From Pedobacter glucosidilyticus (lineage in GTDB: Bacteria; Bacteroidota; Bacteroidia; Sphingobacteriales; Sphingobacteriaceae): a stretch of 64,000 nucleotides of DNA. Of the stretch, positions 1-8,038 are shown one piece after another. Made by a program: the position numbers and the translations under genes. The stretch is taken from assembly GCF_002483235.1 (NCBI RefSeq), contig NZ_DLHN01000028.1, forward strand, positions 247 to 64,246, written 5' to 3'. The stretch's first letter is position 1. Every line of letters starts with the position of its first letter. A model generated the notes under the pieces. The model saw only the letters and a program-made list of their open reading frames with translations, searched no databases and had not been told where the DNA came from.

Positions 1-100
1 GGGTGTTGTAGTAGCTTTCAATATTCAAAACCCTTCACACCACTCAGGATTGTGGATAAAGATTTATTTAGACGTAATGACAAATATTCATCAGCCTTGA

Positions 101-160
101 TTTTTTGTTCACTTTTTTATCAAGAAAAAAGTGAATAGGGTTGGCCGCCTATGAGGCCGG
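101..160. repeat. Palindromic intergenic element
   Basis: The sequence shows a perfect 11-base inverted repeat: TTCACTTTTTT at 108-118 and AAAAAAGTGAA at 125-135, with a 6-base loop. It is followed by a G+C-richer stretch around 141-165 in which GGCC pairs with GGCC around a short loop. The first 204 bases hold no convincing gene. From memory, elements of this kind (T-rich arm, ATCAAG loop, A-rich arm) recur between genes in Sphingobacteria; that is recollection and not something this window can show. It could also act as a transcription terminator for the leftward operon ending at 205. Confidence 0.5.
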
Positions 161-204
161 AAAGCCTTGAGCGCAATAGTCGTTAGAATAAAAAAGCCAA
201 TTTA

Positions 205-618
205 TCAAATTGAATATTTAGCAATCATTTCATCGCTAACTTCAACACCTCTGCCGGTTTTTAAATCTATCATCACAAAATCAAACCAACCATCGGCACT
301 TAGTTTATTGTTTTTTAGGTTTTTAATTTCAAAACTTACCTTACAACCTCGATGGTTAATATCCACCAAACCTGTGGTAACGCTGTAATGGTCGCCCAAA
401 CCTAAAGGTCTTTTAAATGCTATTTCTACTTTTTGTACTACCCAGCCATAACCTAGCTCTAAGAACTTCTCCATAGACATGCCATAGTGTGTATCCATTT
501 GTTCGTATCTGGCGGCTAATACATAATCTAAATATTTGCTATTGTGTACATGGTTAAACATGTCTATATCGTCTGGCCTTACTTTATAGTTGGTGGTAAA
601 CCTGCTAAAATTTGTCAT
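205..618 (-). CDS. Acyl-CoA thioesterase, 4HBT/YbgC-like hotdog protein
   Basis: At 137 residues it has the size of a single hotdog-fold domain. The N-terminal part carries the family pattern of an aspartate followed by N/H residues (RPDDIDMFNHVHNSKYLDY, residues 14-32), where the Asp and the following helix form the acyl-CoA thioester site. The family hydrolyses acyl-CoA or acyl-ACP thioesters in the cytoplasm; substrate length cannot be read from the sequence. The gene directly follows the SLC13 permease gene on the same strand (its start at 618 abuts the permease stop at 619), so the two are almost certainly cotranscribed. The link between a thioesterase and a carboxylate/anion permease is unexplained. 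Confidence 0.85.
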   Translation of the reverse strand: MTNFSRFTTNYKVRPDDIDMFNHVHNSKYLDYVLAARYEQMDTHYGMSMEKFLELGYGWVVQKVEIAFKRPLGLGDHYSVTTGLVDINHRGCKVSFEIKNLKNNKLSADGWFDFVMIDLKTGRGVEVSDEMIAKYSI

Positions 619-2376
619 CTAAAAAGGAAAAAATATCGGTATGGTTATCAATAAAATAACCATCAAAATTAAGGTTAATAAACCACCTATTTTAACAAAA
701 TCAAAGAATTTGTATTTGCCTGGCCCGTAAACTAAAATACAAGAAGGCTCAAAAGGGGTAAGTAGCGATACCGAAGCCGCCATCATGATACCAATAGCAA
801 ACGTAATAGGATTAACCTGTAATTGCGCTGCTGTTTGTAAACCAATGGGTAAAACTACCAGTGCAGAAGCAGCATTGCTTAAAGGTTGGGTTAACAATAC
901 GGTTAATAAGATGAAACCTCCTAAAATACCATAAGAGCCTAAAGGTTCAAAAATTTGAATGATAAAGTCTGCTACAAATTTATCTGCTCCGGTTTTAGTC
1001 ATAGCAATACCGAAAGCACTCATCCCACCAATTAGAACCAACAAACGCCAATCTATATCTTCATAAATTTCATTAGCATTGATACACCTAAAAGCTACAG
1101 TTAAAAAGGCGCCAAATAAAAAGGCAATAGCCAAAGGCATAACACCTGTTGTCCCCAAGATGATAGACAGTAAGAAAAAAGATAAGGTTAAAATTCCTTT
1201 TTTACGGAGGTTTAAATTGGGTTTATAATCTTCCAGAATAATAAAATCATCTGTTTCTGTACGAATGAGGTCTATACTTTCTTTATTACCTTGTACCAAA
1301 AGCAAATCGCCAATTTGCAAACGAAGTTTCCCTATTTTATCGCTAATGGTTTTTCCTTTGCGGAAAATAGCTAAAATGCTTATACCATAACGTTGCCTAA
1401 AGTTGAGTTTTTCTACGGTATTCTTAATCACATCAGACCTTCCCAAAACCATCAATTCTGCCAGGTGTAATTCATCATCTTTAGTATTAAAATCTAAGAG
1501 ATCAGCTTTTATTTCAACGCCAGGGATGTCTTTTATTTTCAAAAGTTCATCAATATCACCTTTGATAATCAAGGTATCGCCTAAATTTAATCTGGTATAT
1601 CTGTTAGGGATAAACTTTGCTTTATCTCTGATGATAGAAATAATGCTAAAGCCCATTTTTGCAATTTCAGATTCTACCATTTTTTGCCCTACCATAGAAG
1701 ATTTTTCTAGAATAACCGCCTCGCTTAGGTATTTTCTTACGGCATAATCTTCTTCTAAATCTTCTTTAGAATTAACAGGAAGCATTTTTTTGCCAATACT
1801 TATCATAAATAAAATACCTACAACCAGTAGAATTAAGCCAATAGGAGCTATATCAAACATACCTATTCTTTCTAAACCTTGTTTTGCCAAGTAACCACTT
1901 ACCGCAACATTAGTAGAGGTGCCAATAAGCGTACATGTACCCCCTAAAATAGAAGCAAAGGCAAGTGGCATTAATACTTTGGAGGGGGCTACACCAGATA
2001 ATTTTGATAATCCTATGGTAGGATTAAGCATTAAAGCTGTTATGGTAGTGTTATTTAAAAAAGCAGATGTTAAAGAGGCAAATAGCATCACGATAATGGT
2101 TAACATACTAGCTGATTGTTTTTTGATATTAACCACCCTGGAGATGAAATTATCAATCACTCCGGTTTTTTTTAAAGCACCTACCATCACAAAAATAGAG
2201 GCCAGTATGATGATAAAATCGCTTGAGAAACCTTCAAAAGCTTCTTCGGGAGTTAAAATGCCCAACAAGGCTAAAGCTATAAGCAGGAAGATGGTTACCA
2301 CATCAACAGAAACAATTTCTGTTGCAAATAAAATGATGGCCAGTAAAAGTAATCCCAAAACCAGGGCTATTTCCAT
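619..2376 (-). CDS. SLC13/DASS-family permease with RCK_C (TrkA-C) domains
   Basis: The 585-residue protein has two blocks of membrane helices (about 1-200 and 385-585) around a soluble middle of about 205-375. The middle looks like two TrkA-C/RCK_C domains, each with the pattern of a short strand, then GDxLxxxG (LNLGDTLIIKGD, then LQIGDLLLVQGN). The hairpin regions carry SLC13-like motifs, with LNNTTITAL near residue 110 and QPLSNAASALV near residue 495. The family moves sulfate or di/tricarboxylates with sodium across the inner membrane; the RCK_C version is common in bacteria and often called a sulfate or citrate transporter. Ligand not assignable. First gene of a two-gene leftward operon. 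Confidence 0.85.
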   Translation of the reverse strand: MEIALVLGLLLLAIILFATEIVSVDVVTIFLLIALALLGILTPEEAFEGFSSDFIIILASIFVMVGALKKTGVIDNFISRVVNIKKQSASMLTIIVMLFASLTSAFLNNTTITALMLNPTIGLSKLSGVAPSKVLMPLAFASILGGTCTLIGTSTNVAVSGYLAKQGLERIGMFDIAPIGLILLVVGILFMISIGKKMLPVNSKEDLEEDYAVRKYLSEAVILEKSSMVGQKMVESEIAKMGFSIISIIRDKAKFIPNRYTRLNLGDTLIIKGDIDELLKIKDIPGVEIKADLLDFNTKDDELHLAELMVLGRSDVIKNTVEKLNFRQRYGISILAIFRKGKTISDKIGKLRLQIGDLLLVQGNKESIDLIRTETDDFIILEDYKPNLNLRKKGILTLSFFLLSIILGTTGVMPLAIAFLFGAFLTVAFRCINANEIYEDIDWRLLVLIGGMSAFGIAMTKTGADKFVADFIIQIFEPLGSYGILGGFILLTVLLTQPLSNAASALVVLPIGLQTAAQLQVNPITFAIGIMMAASVSLLTPFEPSCILVYGPGKYKFFDFVKIGGLLTLILMVILLITIPIFFPF

Positions 2377-2429
2377 AAATTGCTAGGCTATATTAAATAA
2401 AATTCTTTTAGTTTTAAGTTTTGATATTC

Positions 2430-3671
2430 ATGATATACCACATATTTCATTTCATTTTTAGTTTGGTTGTTAAAGTTTATTTTAAAAAAATATACACACA
2501 TGGACTAAAAACTATACCTCAAAATCAAGCATTCATAATATGCAGTAACCACGGTAACTCTTTCTTAGATGCCATTTTATTAGCAGTTCTTATACCCAGA
2601 AAAGTTCATTTTCTGGCAAGAGCCGATGTTTTTAACAGTCCTATAAAGAGATGGTTCTTAAAAAGACTAAATATGATGCCAGTTTATAGGCTGCGAGATG
2701 GGAGAGAGGCTTTAACATATAACCACGAGGTTTTTGATGCATGCGCTGCTTTACTTAAAGAAAATGGTGCTTTACTGATTTTTCCGGAAGGAAACTGCGT
2801 AGTAGAAAAAAGATTAAGAGCATTTAAAAGTGGTATAGCAGATTTAGCTTTAAGAGATGACCTTAAAAATGTAGCAATTTTGCCTTTAGTTATTGATTAT
2901 GAAGAACCTTATCTGCTGCAAACACAAGTGAGCGTAACTGCATTACCTTTGATTTTTGTGGACGATATAAACCCAAAAGATGAATTTAAAAATCGTAAAC
3001 AGTTACTTTTAAAAAGCATTCACTCTAGTATTTCCGCACAAATGCTGATTATTCCTGATGCTGGTGATGATAGCTTTTATGAATTTATGTTTAAGCTTTT
3101 GAAGGAAGATTTGGCTGATGAACCTTTTGTAAATCGCTCAAAAAAGATAATTACTCATTTTGAAATACAGAAAGAAGAAAACCTGAATCTGTTTTTAGCT
3201 GCTAAAAATAAAGTAGAAGAGCTAAAAAATATACTTTCTGTAAATAATATCACTTTGAAAGCTTTTCAAAAACAAAATGCTGTAAAACTTATAGTGCTAA
3301 TTTTTGCAATTCCTTTAGTTTTGATAGGTTTTGTATTTAATTATTTACCAAGTTTTGCGGTAAGGCAAATTATAAAACAGATAAAAGATAAACAGTTTAT
3401 AAGTGCAGTAAGAATGGTTTCCGCTACTTTTATTTACATCATTTACATAATGCTGGTTATTCTTTTATTTGTGATGTTTGATTTTGATAACATCTATTTA
3501 TTTGCTCTACTTCTTATAAGTATTACACATTATTATTTAGGAGAAAGCTATCTCATAATTTTAGAAACATTGAAGTTAAAACTGCTAAAAGTCAAACATC
3601 CTGATGTTTACAAACGTATTGATAGGCTTAAAAACGAATTACTAAGAGCATTTCACTCGGTTAAGTGCTAG
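2430..3671 (+). CDS. PlsC-type lysophospholipid/glycerol-3-phosphate acyltransferase
   Basis: It carries the acyltransferase blocks NHGNSFLDAIL (NHxxxxD, near residue 42) and FPEGN near residue 119, which bind and activate the glycerol backbone and acyl donor. Two or three membrane helices lie in the C-terminal half (about 290-375). At about 413 residues it is longer than PlsC alone and matches the two-part bacterial acyltransferases of unknown exact substrate. An in-frame TTG at 2421 would add three residues; the ATG at 2430 is preferred because ATG is the usual start. The 3' end overlaps the convergent VOC gene by 30 bases. Acyl acceptor (glycerol-3-phosphate, lysophosphatidate or an ornithine/glycine lipid) is not determined. 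Confidence 0.8.
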   Translation: MIYHIFHFIFSLVVKVYFKKIYTHGLKTIPQNQAFIICSNHGNSFLDAILLAVLIPRKVHFLARADVFNSPIKRWFLKRLNMMPVYRLRDGREALTYNHEVFDACAALLKENGALLIFPEGNCVVEKRLRAFKSGIADLALRDDLKNVAILPLVIDYEEPYLLQTQVSVTALPLIFVDDINPKDEFKNRKQLLLKSIHSSISAQMLIIPDAGDDSFYEFMFKLLKEDLADEPFVNRSKKIITHFEIQKEENLNLFLAAKNKVEELKNILSVNNITLKAFQKQNAVKLIVLIFAIPLVLIGFVFNYLPSFAVRQIIKQIKDKQFISAVRMVSATFIYIIYIMLVILLFVMFDFDNIYLFALLLISITHYYLGESYLIILETLKLKLLKVKHPDVYKRIDRLKNELLRAFHSVKC

Positions 3672-4706
3672 AAGTTTCACCATCCAATCTGGTAAATTTT
3701 TATGTGGATTTCTGTTTTTTAAACTTAAGAATAAACCTAGTTTTTTAATGACAGGCACTTTATGTGTTTCTACAAACTCGATAAGTGTAGCATCAGGGTC
3801 TTCAATATAAGAGAAATGTCCAGCAGCTTTACCCATATCAAAACTATCGCAGCTATCAACCGTAAAATTAAATCCAGCAGTAGCACATTCTGCTTTTAAG
3901 CTTTGCATGCCAATCACATCAAAACAGATATGAATAAAACCAGCATCGCCCCAAAATCTGTCTTTATAAATTTTTACGCCTTGTTTATCTTTTCTTTCAA
4001 TAAGTTCTATTTCTGTGGCACCTAAAAGTTTACTAAATCCGCCAGATTTTGCTTGGCTATGTCTTAATAAAACTCTTCTAAAAACTGTGTTTCCATCAGG
4101 TAAACCGCCAAAATCCTCGAACTTACTGCTTATATCATAAACCATATCATCATAACCTAATATATTTTTATAAAGCTTTAGAGATTGATTTATATCAGAA
4201 ACGCCAATAACTACACCCGCAACACCCCCGGTGAGCTGCTTTTTTAAATTGAACCAGTTTTTACTTTCTATGATTTCAAAGATATTTTGGTAAGGGTCTG
4301 CTACATAAAAGTGTAATTTACCTTCTGGCGATTCCATCAACGGACTAAGTAAATTCAGATTTTCCGTTACAAAGAAATCATATACTTTTTTTACATCAGG
4401 GCTTTTAATTTTTACGATTTGGATGCCCAAATCTCCCATTTTAATGGCTTCTTTAGGATTCTGAGGCTCTCTGTTTTTAAATTGCCAAAGCTCAAAACCA
4501 CCGCCACCTTGCATATTCATGGCTAAAATAGCATGGCGGTTAAAAACTTGTCCACCGGTATATTTAGTCATAAGTTTAGCTTCTGCTGTATCTTCAAAAA
4601 CGGGTACATCCATACCAAAATATTTGATATACCATTTCCAAGACTCTGTAATATCCTTATAACCTATACCTATTTGCTGTATTCCACAAATGTTTTTTTT
4701 AGTCAT
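3642..4706 (-). CDS. VOC/glyoxalase superfamily protein, two tandem domains
   Basis: The 354-residue protein is built of two vicinal-oxygen-chelate units. The first starts at residue 8 (IQQIGIGYKDITESWKWY), the second near 160 (GVAGVVIGVSDINQSLKLY). Each has a beta-alpha-beta-beta-beta shape and a late acidic residue (FEIIES and LIEFVETH) that would be a metal ligand. It resembles extradiol dioxygenases and 4-hydroxyphenylpyruvate-dioxygenase-like proteins in architecture but I cannot assign a substrate. It is the second gene of a leftward pair: its ATG lies one base past the stop of the glycosyltransferase gene, implying translational coupling. Its tail overlaps the convergent acyltransferase gene. 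Confidence 0.75.
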   Translation of the reverse strand: MTKKNICGIQQIGIGYKDITESWKWYIKYFGMDVPVFEDTAEAKLMTKYTGGQVFNRHAILAMNMQGGGGFELWQFKNREPQNPKEAIKMGDLGIQIVKIKSPDVKKVYDFFVTENLNLLSPLMESPEGKLHFYVADPYQNIFEIIESKNWFNLKKQLTGGVAGVVIGVSDINQSLKLYKNILGYDDMVYDISSKFEDFGGLPDGNTVFRRVLLRHSQAKSGGFSKLLGATEIELIERKDKQGVKIYKDRFWGDAGFIHICFDVIGMQSLKAECATAGFNFTVDSCDSFDMGKAAGHFSYIEDPDATLIEFVETHKVPVIKKLGLFLSLKNRNPHKNLPDWMVKLLALNRVKCS

Positions 4707-4707
4707 G

Positions 4708-5421
4708 CTAGTATTTTAATTCGCTTTCTTGATGGTTTAGCATTTTCTTGTAAAAGGTTATCATTTTATCCTGATTTACCTTTAAAAAGAACATCATGAA
4801 AACCGCTAAATTGGTAATATTAACTTTGAAATAGCTGTTATGGTCGTACTTTCTTGCAGATACGATAATATCTTTAGGGATGATTTTAAAAGCGTACTTT
4901 TTTCTTGCTCTGATGATGATATCATAATCTTCCATAATTTTATAATGCTCATCATATCCTTGAAGTTCGTCAAAAATCTTTCTGGTTATAAATAAAGATT
5001 GGTCTCCGCCTCGGCACATCAGCCTATCAAAACGGGTAAAATAGGCATTAACTTTTAAAATCTTTTTGGGCGAGTTAAATTTAAAGCGATAACACCCGAT
5101 AGGGAAACCTTCTTCAATAGCTTTTTTTATATCAGCTACAAAGGTTAAAGGTGGCAAACTATCCGCATGTACAAAATACAAAATAGAAGCTTTAGCATGT
5201 TTAGCTCCAAAATTGAGTTGTTTAGCTCTGGATTTTTGTCCGCCTTGTAAACATGTAAAACCTTCTGCTTGAATAAGCTGTATGGTTTTATCTGTACTGC
5301 CGCCGTCACTTATCAATATTTCTATCTCTTGGAAATTTTCTATCTTTTTTAAGTGCTGGAGCAATGTTTGTATGTTGTCTTCTTCATTATAAGTAGGAAT
5401 AATTACGCTGACGGATATCAT
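4708..5421 (-). CDS. Family 2 glycosyltransferase (TIGR04283-like)
   Basis: The 237-residue protein opens with VSVIIPTYNEEDNI, the nucleotide-sugar binding strand of GT2 enzymes, and has an acidic sugar-nucleotide/metal motif at FVHADS (in place of DxD) near residue 88. No strong membrane segment is seen except a hydrophobic patch near the C terminus (about 203-215). The sequence GGSTDKTIQLI with SRAKQLNFGAKHA matches the short GT2 group called TIGR04283, which in other genomes sits with radical-SAM or arsenosugar genes; none of those partners is visible here. It heads a two-gene operon with the VOC gene and diverges from the DUF547 lipoprotein gene. Confidence 0.8.
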   Translation of the reverse strand: MISVSVIIPTYNEEDNIQTLLQHLKKIENFQEIEILISDGGSTDKTIQLIQAEGFTCLQGGQKSRAKQLNFGAKHAKASILYFVHADSLPPLTFVADIKKAIEEGFPIGCYRFKFNSPKKILKVNAYFTRFDRLMCRGGDQSLFITRKIFDELQGYDEHYKIMEDYDIIIRARKKYAFKIIPKDIIVSARKYDHNSYFKVNITNLAVFMMFFLKVNQDKMITFYKKMLNHQESELKY

Positions 5422-5500
5422 AGATAAAAATTAATAAAACCAAGCTTGATATAATTACGTCTATATTAGAGATTAAGATTTGAAAAATAAAACATTTAAG

Positions 5501-6295
5501 ATGAATATTGTTACCCACATTATATTTGCTCTTGTTTTTACTTTAGGATTAGCTTCTTGTGGAGTAAAAAAAGCCAATTATTCACAAAATAAGGTTACAA
5601 GCACTTCTTACAATAAGCTTTCAGAAGACATGCTGATGAAGCTGAAGGAAGGTAAATCTGTAAAAGATATTCAGGAAAAATTGGCTAACACAAAAGTGGA
5701 AGATTTAGCCAAAAGTTTAGTTAACGATAACCAGCGTATGGCTTTTTGGATAAATATTTATAATGCTTATATCATAGTTACTTTAAAAGAGCAGCCAAAC
5801 AAGTTTAAAGACAGGGCTAACTTTTTTACAACTAAACAAATTAGAATTGCAGAGCATGATTTTAGTTTTGATGATATCGAAAATGGCATCATCAGGAAAT
5901 CGCAATTTAAGTTTGGTTTAGGTTATATTCGTAAGGTATTTCCTCCTGAAACAGAGCGTAAGTTAAGGGTTTCAGAAAGAGATTATCGTATACATTTTGC
6001 ATTAAATTGTGGTGCAAAAAGTTGTCCGCCAGTAAGAATTTATAAGGCTGAAACATTAGAAAAGCAGTTACAAGAGGCAACAAAGTCTTATCTAACTGAG
6101 GTGGTCAAGTATCAATCTTCTGAAAATAAAGTTATGGTAAGTCCATTGATGAGTTGGTTTAGAGGCGATTTTGGTGGTAAAAAAGGTGTTTTAAAGATAT
6201 TAAAAGATTTTAAGCTCATCCCACAGGATAAAAAACCTCAAATAGATTATGCTGATTACAGTTGGGAATTAGACATTAACAATTATGCAGAATAA
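5501..6295 (+). CDS. DUF547 lipoprotein
   Basis: Starting at the ATG at 5501 the protein has a short lipoprotein signal with lipobox LASC (Cys about residue 20), so it should be anchored on the periplasmic or outer face. A TTG at 5480 in frame would add seven polar residues ahead of the signal and is less likely. The body holds the DUF547 signature: NDNQRMAFWINIYNAY, then ALNCGAKSCPPVRIY, with the Cys-x4-Cys pair (CGAKSC) typical of the family. Function of DUF547 is not established; a distant papain/transglutaminase-like fold has been proposed. It is a single gene ending just before the rpsO promoter. Confidence 0.8.
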   Translation: MNIVTHIIFALVFTLGLASCGVKKANYSQNKVTSTSYNKLSEDMLMKLKEGKSVKDIQEKLANTKVEDLAKSLVNDNQRMAFWINIYNAYIIVTLKEQPNKFKDRANFFTTKQIRIAEHDFSFDDIENGIIRKSQFKFGLGYIRKVFPPETERKLRVSERDYRIHFALNCGAKSCPPVRIYKAETLEKQLQEATKSYLTEVVKYQSSENKVMVSPLMSWFRGDFGGKKGVLKILKDFKLIPQDKKPQIDYADYSWELDINNYAE

Positions 6296-6298
6296 TGA

Positions 6299-6329
6299 TT
6301 TGATATTTAATTTTTTAGCCTTACCTTTG
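6299..6329 (+). promoter_or_regulatory. rpsO promoter (Bacteroidota type)
   Basis: TTTG at 6299-6302 and TACCTTTG at 6322-6329 are separated by 19 bases, an exact match to the Bacteroidota primary-sigma pattern TTTG/N19/TAnnTTTG. The start of transcription would fall near 6336, giving a leader of about 38 bases before the rpsO ATG at 6374. The -33 box overlaps the end of the preceding gene. Seen directly; not tested. Confidence 0.75.
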
Positions 6330-6373
6330 CAGGCAATTAATTAAATTTTTTACGCTTCAATATTATTCAGGTA

Positions 6374-6658
6374 ATGTATTTAAGTACAGAGAAGAAGAAA
6401 GAAATCTTCAAACAACATGGTGAAGTAGAAACCAATACTGGTTCTGCAGAAGGTCAAATTGCGTTATTCACTTACAGAATTGCGCATTTAACTGGTCACT
6501 TAAAGAAAAACAAAAAAGATTACTCTACCCAGTTAGCACTTCAAAAACTGGTTGGTAAGAGAAGAGCTTTATTAGCATATCTTTTCAAAAAAGATATTAA
6601 CAGATATAGAGCTATCATCAAATCATTAGGATTAAGAGATATTATCAAATCTATATAA
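6374..6658 (+). CDS. rpsO: 30S ribosomal protein S15
   Basis: The 94-residue protein contains the S15 core, including TNTGSAEGQIALFTYRI and the basic stretch LVGKRRALLAYLFKKD, both 16S rRNA contacts. S15 is usually 88-94 residues, so it is full length. It binds the central domain of 16S rRNA early in 30S assembly. The gene stands alone between its own promoter and a strong terminator. S15 in other bacteria represses its own translation through the leader; the leader here is short and no obvious pseudoknot was noticed. Confidence 0.98.
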   Translation: MYLSTEKKKEIFKQHGEVETNTGSAEGQIALFTYRIAHLTGHLKKNKKDYSTQLALQKLVGKRRALLAYLFKKDINRYRAIIKSLGLRDIIKSI

Positions 6659-6678
6659 TTCTTAAAGAGCTAAAATCT

Positions 6679-6713
6679 AAAAAGCCGCTTCGATTATCTC
6701 GAAGCGGCTTTTT
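6679..6713 (+). terminator. Intrinsic terminator after rpsO
   Basis: A perfect 13-base stem (6681-6693 with 6699-6711), core GCCGCTTCGA, has a 5-base loop TTATC and flanking A and T runs. It is G+C-rich against the A+T-rich surroundings and lies 21 bases past the rpsO stop. Because it is symmetric with A/T flanks it can also stop the leftward alcohol dehydrogenase transcript. Confidence 0.9.
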
Positions 6714-6733
6714 CATGCAACAACAATCAAAAC

Positions 6734-7897
6734 TTAGAACATTTCATCTACAATATCTTGATGGTCTTTTGCTGTTAGGGCGTAAACCATTCCACTTACC
6801 TTGTTTTGAGCAAGGTTATTTAAGATGCTTTGCTTTTCTTGAACATTTATACCCACTTCTGTTAAGCTAAGTGGCGAGTTTATTTCTTTAAAGAAAGCTT
6901 CTAAGGCTGCAATAAAATCTAAGCCTAAAACTTCATCATCAATAGAAGTAAATTCAAACACATTTTTAGCTAAGAATGCAAGTTTATCTTTAGTCTTTGG
7001 TAGCTGAATTTTTAGCCAAGCAGGATAAACTATAGATAAACCGGCACCATGCGGGATATCATAAAGTACACTCAGGGTATGTTCTATATTGTGTACGCCC
7101 CAGTCGCCCGGGCTTTTACCTGCTCTAAGTGTTCCGTTTAAAGCATTGGTAGCTAACCACATAATTTGTGCTCTAGTATCATAATCTTGTGGTTGTTGCA
7201 TCACTTTACGACCATAGCTTATGGCTAGCTTGATAATATCAGCGGTATAATGGTCTGTTAAAGGAGCATTTCCTTTTCCGAAAAACTGCTCTAAAGCATG
7301 TGCTATTAAATCAACAACACCATAAGCAGTATAATTGAGCGGTACAGAAACTGTTAAGGCAGGGTCTAAAAATGATACTTTAGGATAAAGCAAATCGTTA
7401 AGAATAGCCGTTTTAATACCATTTTCACTATCCTGTAAAACACTTGCATTATTCATTTCTGAACCTGTTGCTGCTAGCGTTAGTATAGAAATGATAGGCA
7501 AGGCTTTCGTTGGTGTTGGGGCTTTTCTTAGATAAAAATCCCAAACAGAGTGCTCAACATAAAAACCTGCAGCTACAGCTTTTGCGGTATCTATCACAGA
7601 TCCACCGCCTAAAGCAATAATCATATCTACTTGTTTCTCTTTAGCTAGTTTTACAGCAGCATCAGCATCTTGAAAAGTTGGATTAGATTGTATTCCCTCG
7701 TAGGTATAATGCTCTAACCCACAAATATTCATCAAAGAAACCACACGAGCATAAACACCGTTTTGCTTAACAGAACCTTTTCCTATGATGATGAGTGCTT
7801 TTTTACCATAAGGTGAAATTTCCTGACAAATATCATCCACAACATCTTTTCCGAAAAGGATTTTGGTAGGATTATAATGTATGAAGTTTTCCATCAT
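6734..7897 (-). CDS. Iron-containing alcohol dehydrogenase (YqhD/BdhA-like)
   Basis: The 387-residue protein shows the type III alcohol dehydrogenase pattern: NADP-binding GGGSVIDTAKAVA (about 95-107) and the metal site region with HALEQFFG and GVHNIEHTLSVLYDIPHGAGLSIVYPAW, whose His residues bind iron or zinc. N-terminal FIHYNPTKILFGKD is typical of the YqhD/butanol-dehydrogenase branch, which reduces aldehydes with NADPH in the cytoplasm, often for detoxifying reactive aldehydes. The natural substrate is unknown. Two ATG codons sit back to back at the start (7897 and 7894). It is transcribed away from the MFS/ClC/hemF operon. Confidence 0.88.
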   Translation of the reverse strand: MMENFIHYNPTKILFGKDVVDDICQEISPYGKKALIIIGKGSVKQNGVYARVVSLMNICGLEHYTYEGIQSNPTFQDADAAVKLAKEKQVDMIIALGGGSVIDTAKAVAAGFYVEHSVWDFYLRKAPTPTKALPIISILTLAATGSEMNNASVLQDSENGIKTAILNDLLYPKVSFLDPALTVSVPLNYTAYGVVDLIAHALEQFFGKGNAPLTDHYTADIIKLAISYGRKVMQQPQDYDTRAQIMWLATNALNGTLRAGKSPGDWGVHNIEHTLSVLYDIPHGAGLSIVYPAWLKIQLPKTKDKLAFLAKNVFEFTSIDDEVLGLDFIAALEAFFKEINSPLSLTEVGINVQEKQSILNNLAQNKVSGMVYALTAKDHQDIVDEMF

Positions 7898-7940
7898 CCT
7901 AATAACTAAAAAGGGATAAAAATGTTTAGGTCTTTTATGT

Positions 7941-7955
7941 TTTTGTTAAACAAAA
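7941..7955. promoter_or_regulatory. Palindrome in the divergent control region
   Basis: TTTTGTT-A-AACAAAA is a perfect 15-base palindrome about 44 bases upstream of the alcohol dehydrogenase start, in the 141-base space shared with the divergent MFS operon. It is a candidate regulator site; the A/T content means chance cannot be excluded. Confidence 0.35.
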
Positions 7956-7994
7956 TAAGAATGAATTCTTTTTAAAGCTCTTATTTACTTTTAT

Positions 7995-8018
7995 AATAAG
8001 ATGTAAATCTTATTTTTG
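7995..8018 (+). promoter_or_regulatory. Promoter -7 box and overlapping palindromic operator of the MFS/ClC/hemF operon
   Basis: AATAAGAT-GTAA-ATCTTATT (7995-8014) is a perfect inverted repeat with 8-base arms. It runs into TATTTTTG at 8011-8018, which matches the Bacteroidota -7 box TAnnTTTG. A clear -33 TTTG is missing; only T-rich sequence is found near 7988-7992. A protein bound here would cover the space between the two promoter elements, so repression is the simplest reading. The regulator is unknown. Confidence 0.5.
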
Positions 8019-8038
8019 CCGCTCACTTTCAGCTTTTT

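Noticed and set aside
1403..2386. Plus-strand reading frames inside the SLC13 gene
   Set aside because: Antisense shadows of a well-supported permease gene with no independent support.
4708..5421. Arsenosugar pathway glycosyltransferase
   Set aside because: The family label suggests it but no arsenic or radical-SAM gene is near, so only a generic GT2 call is made.
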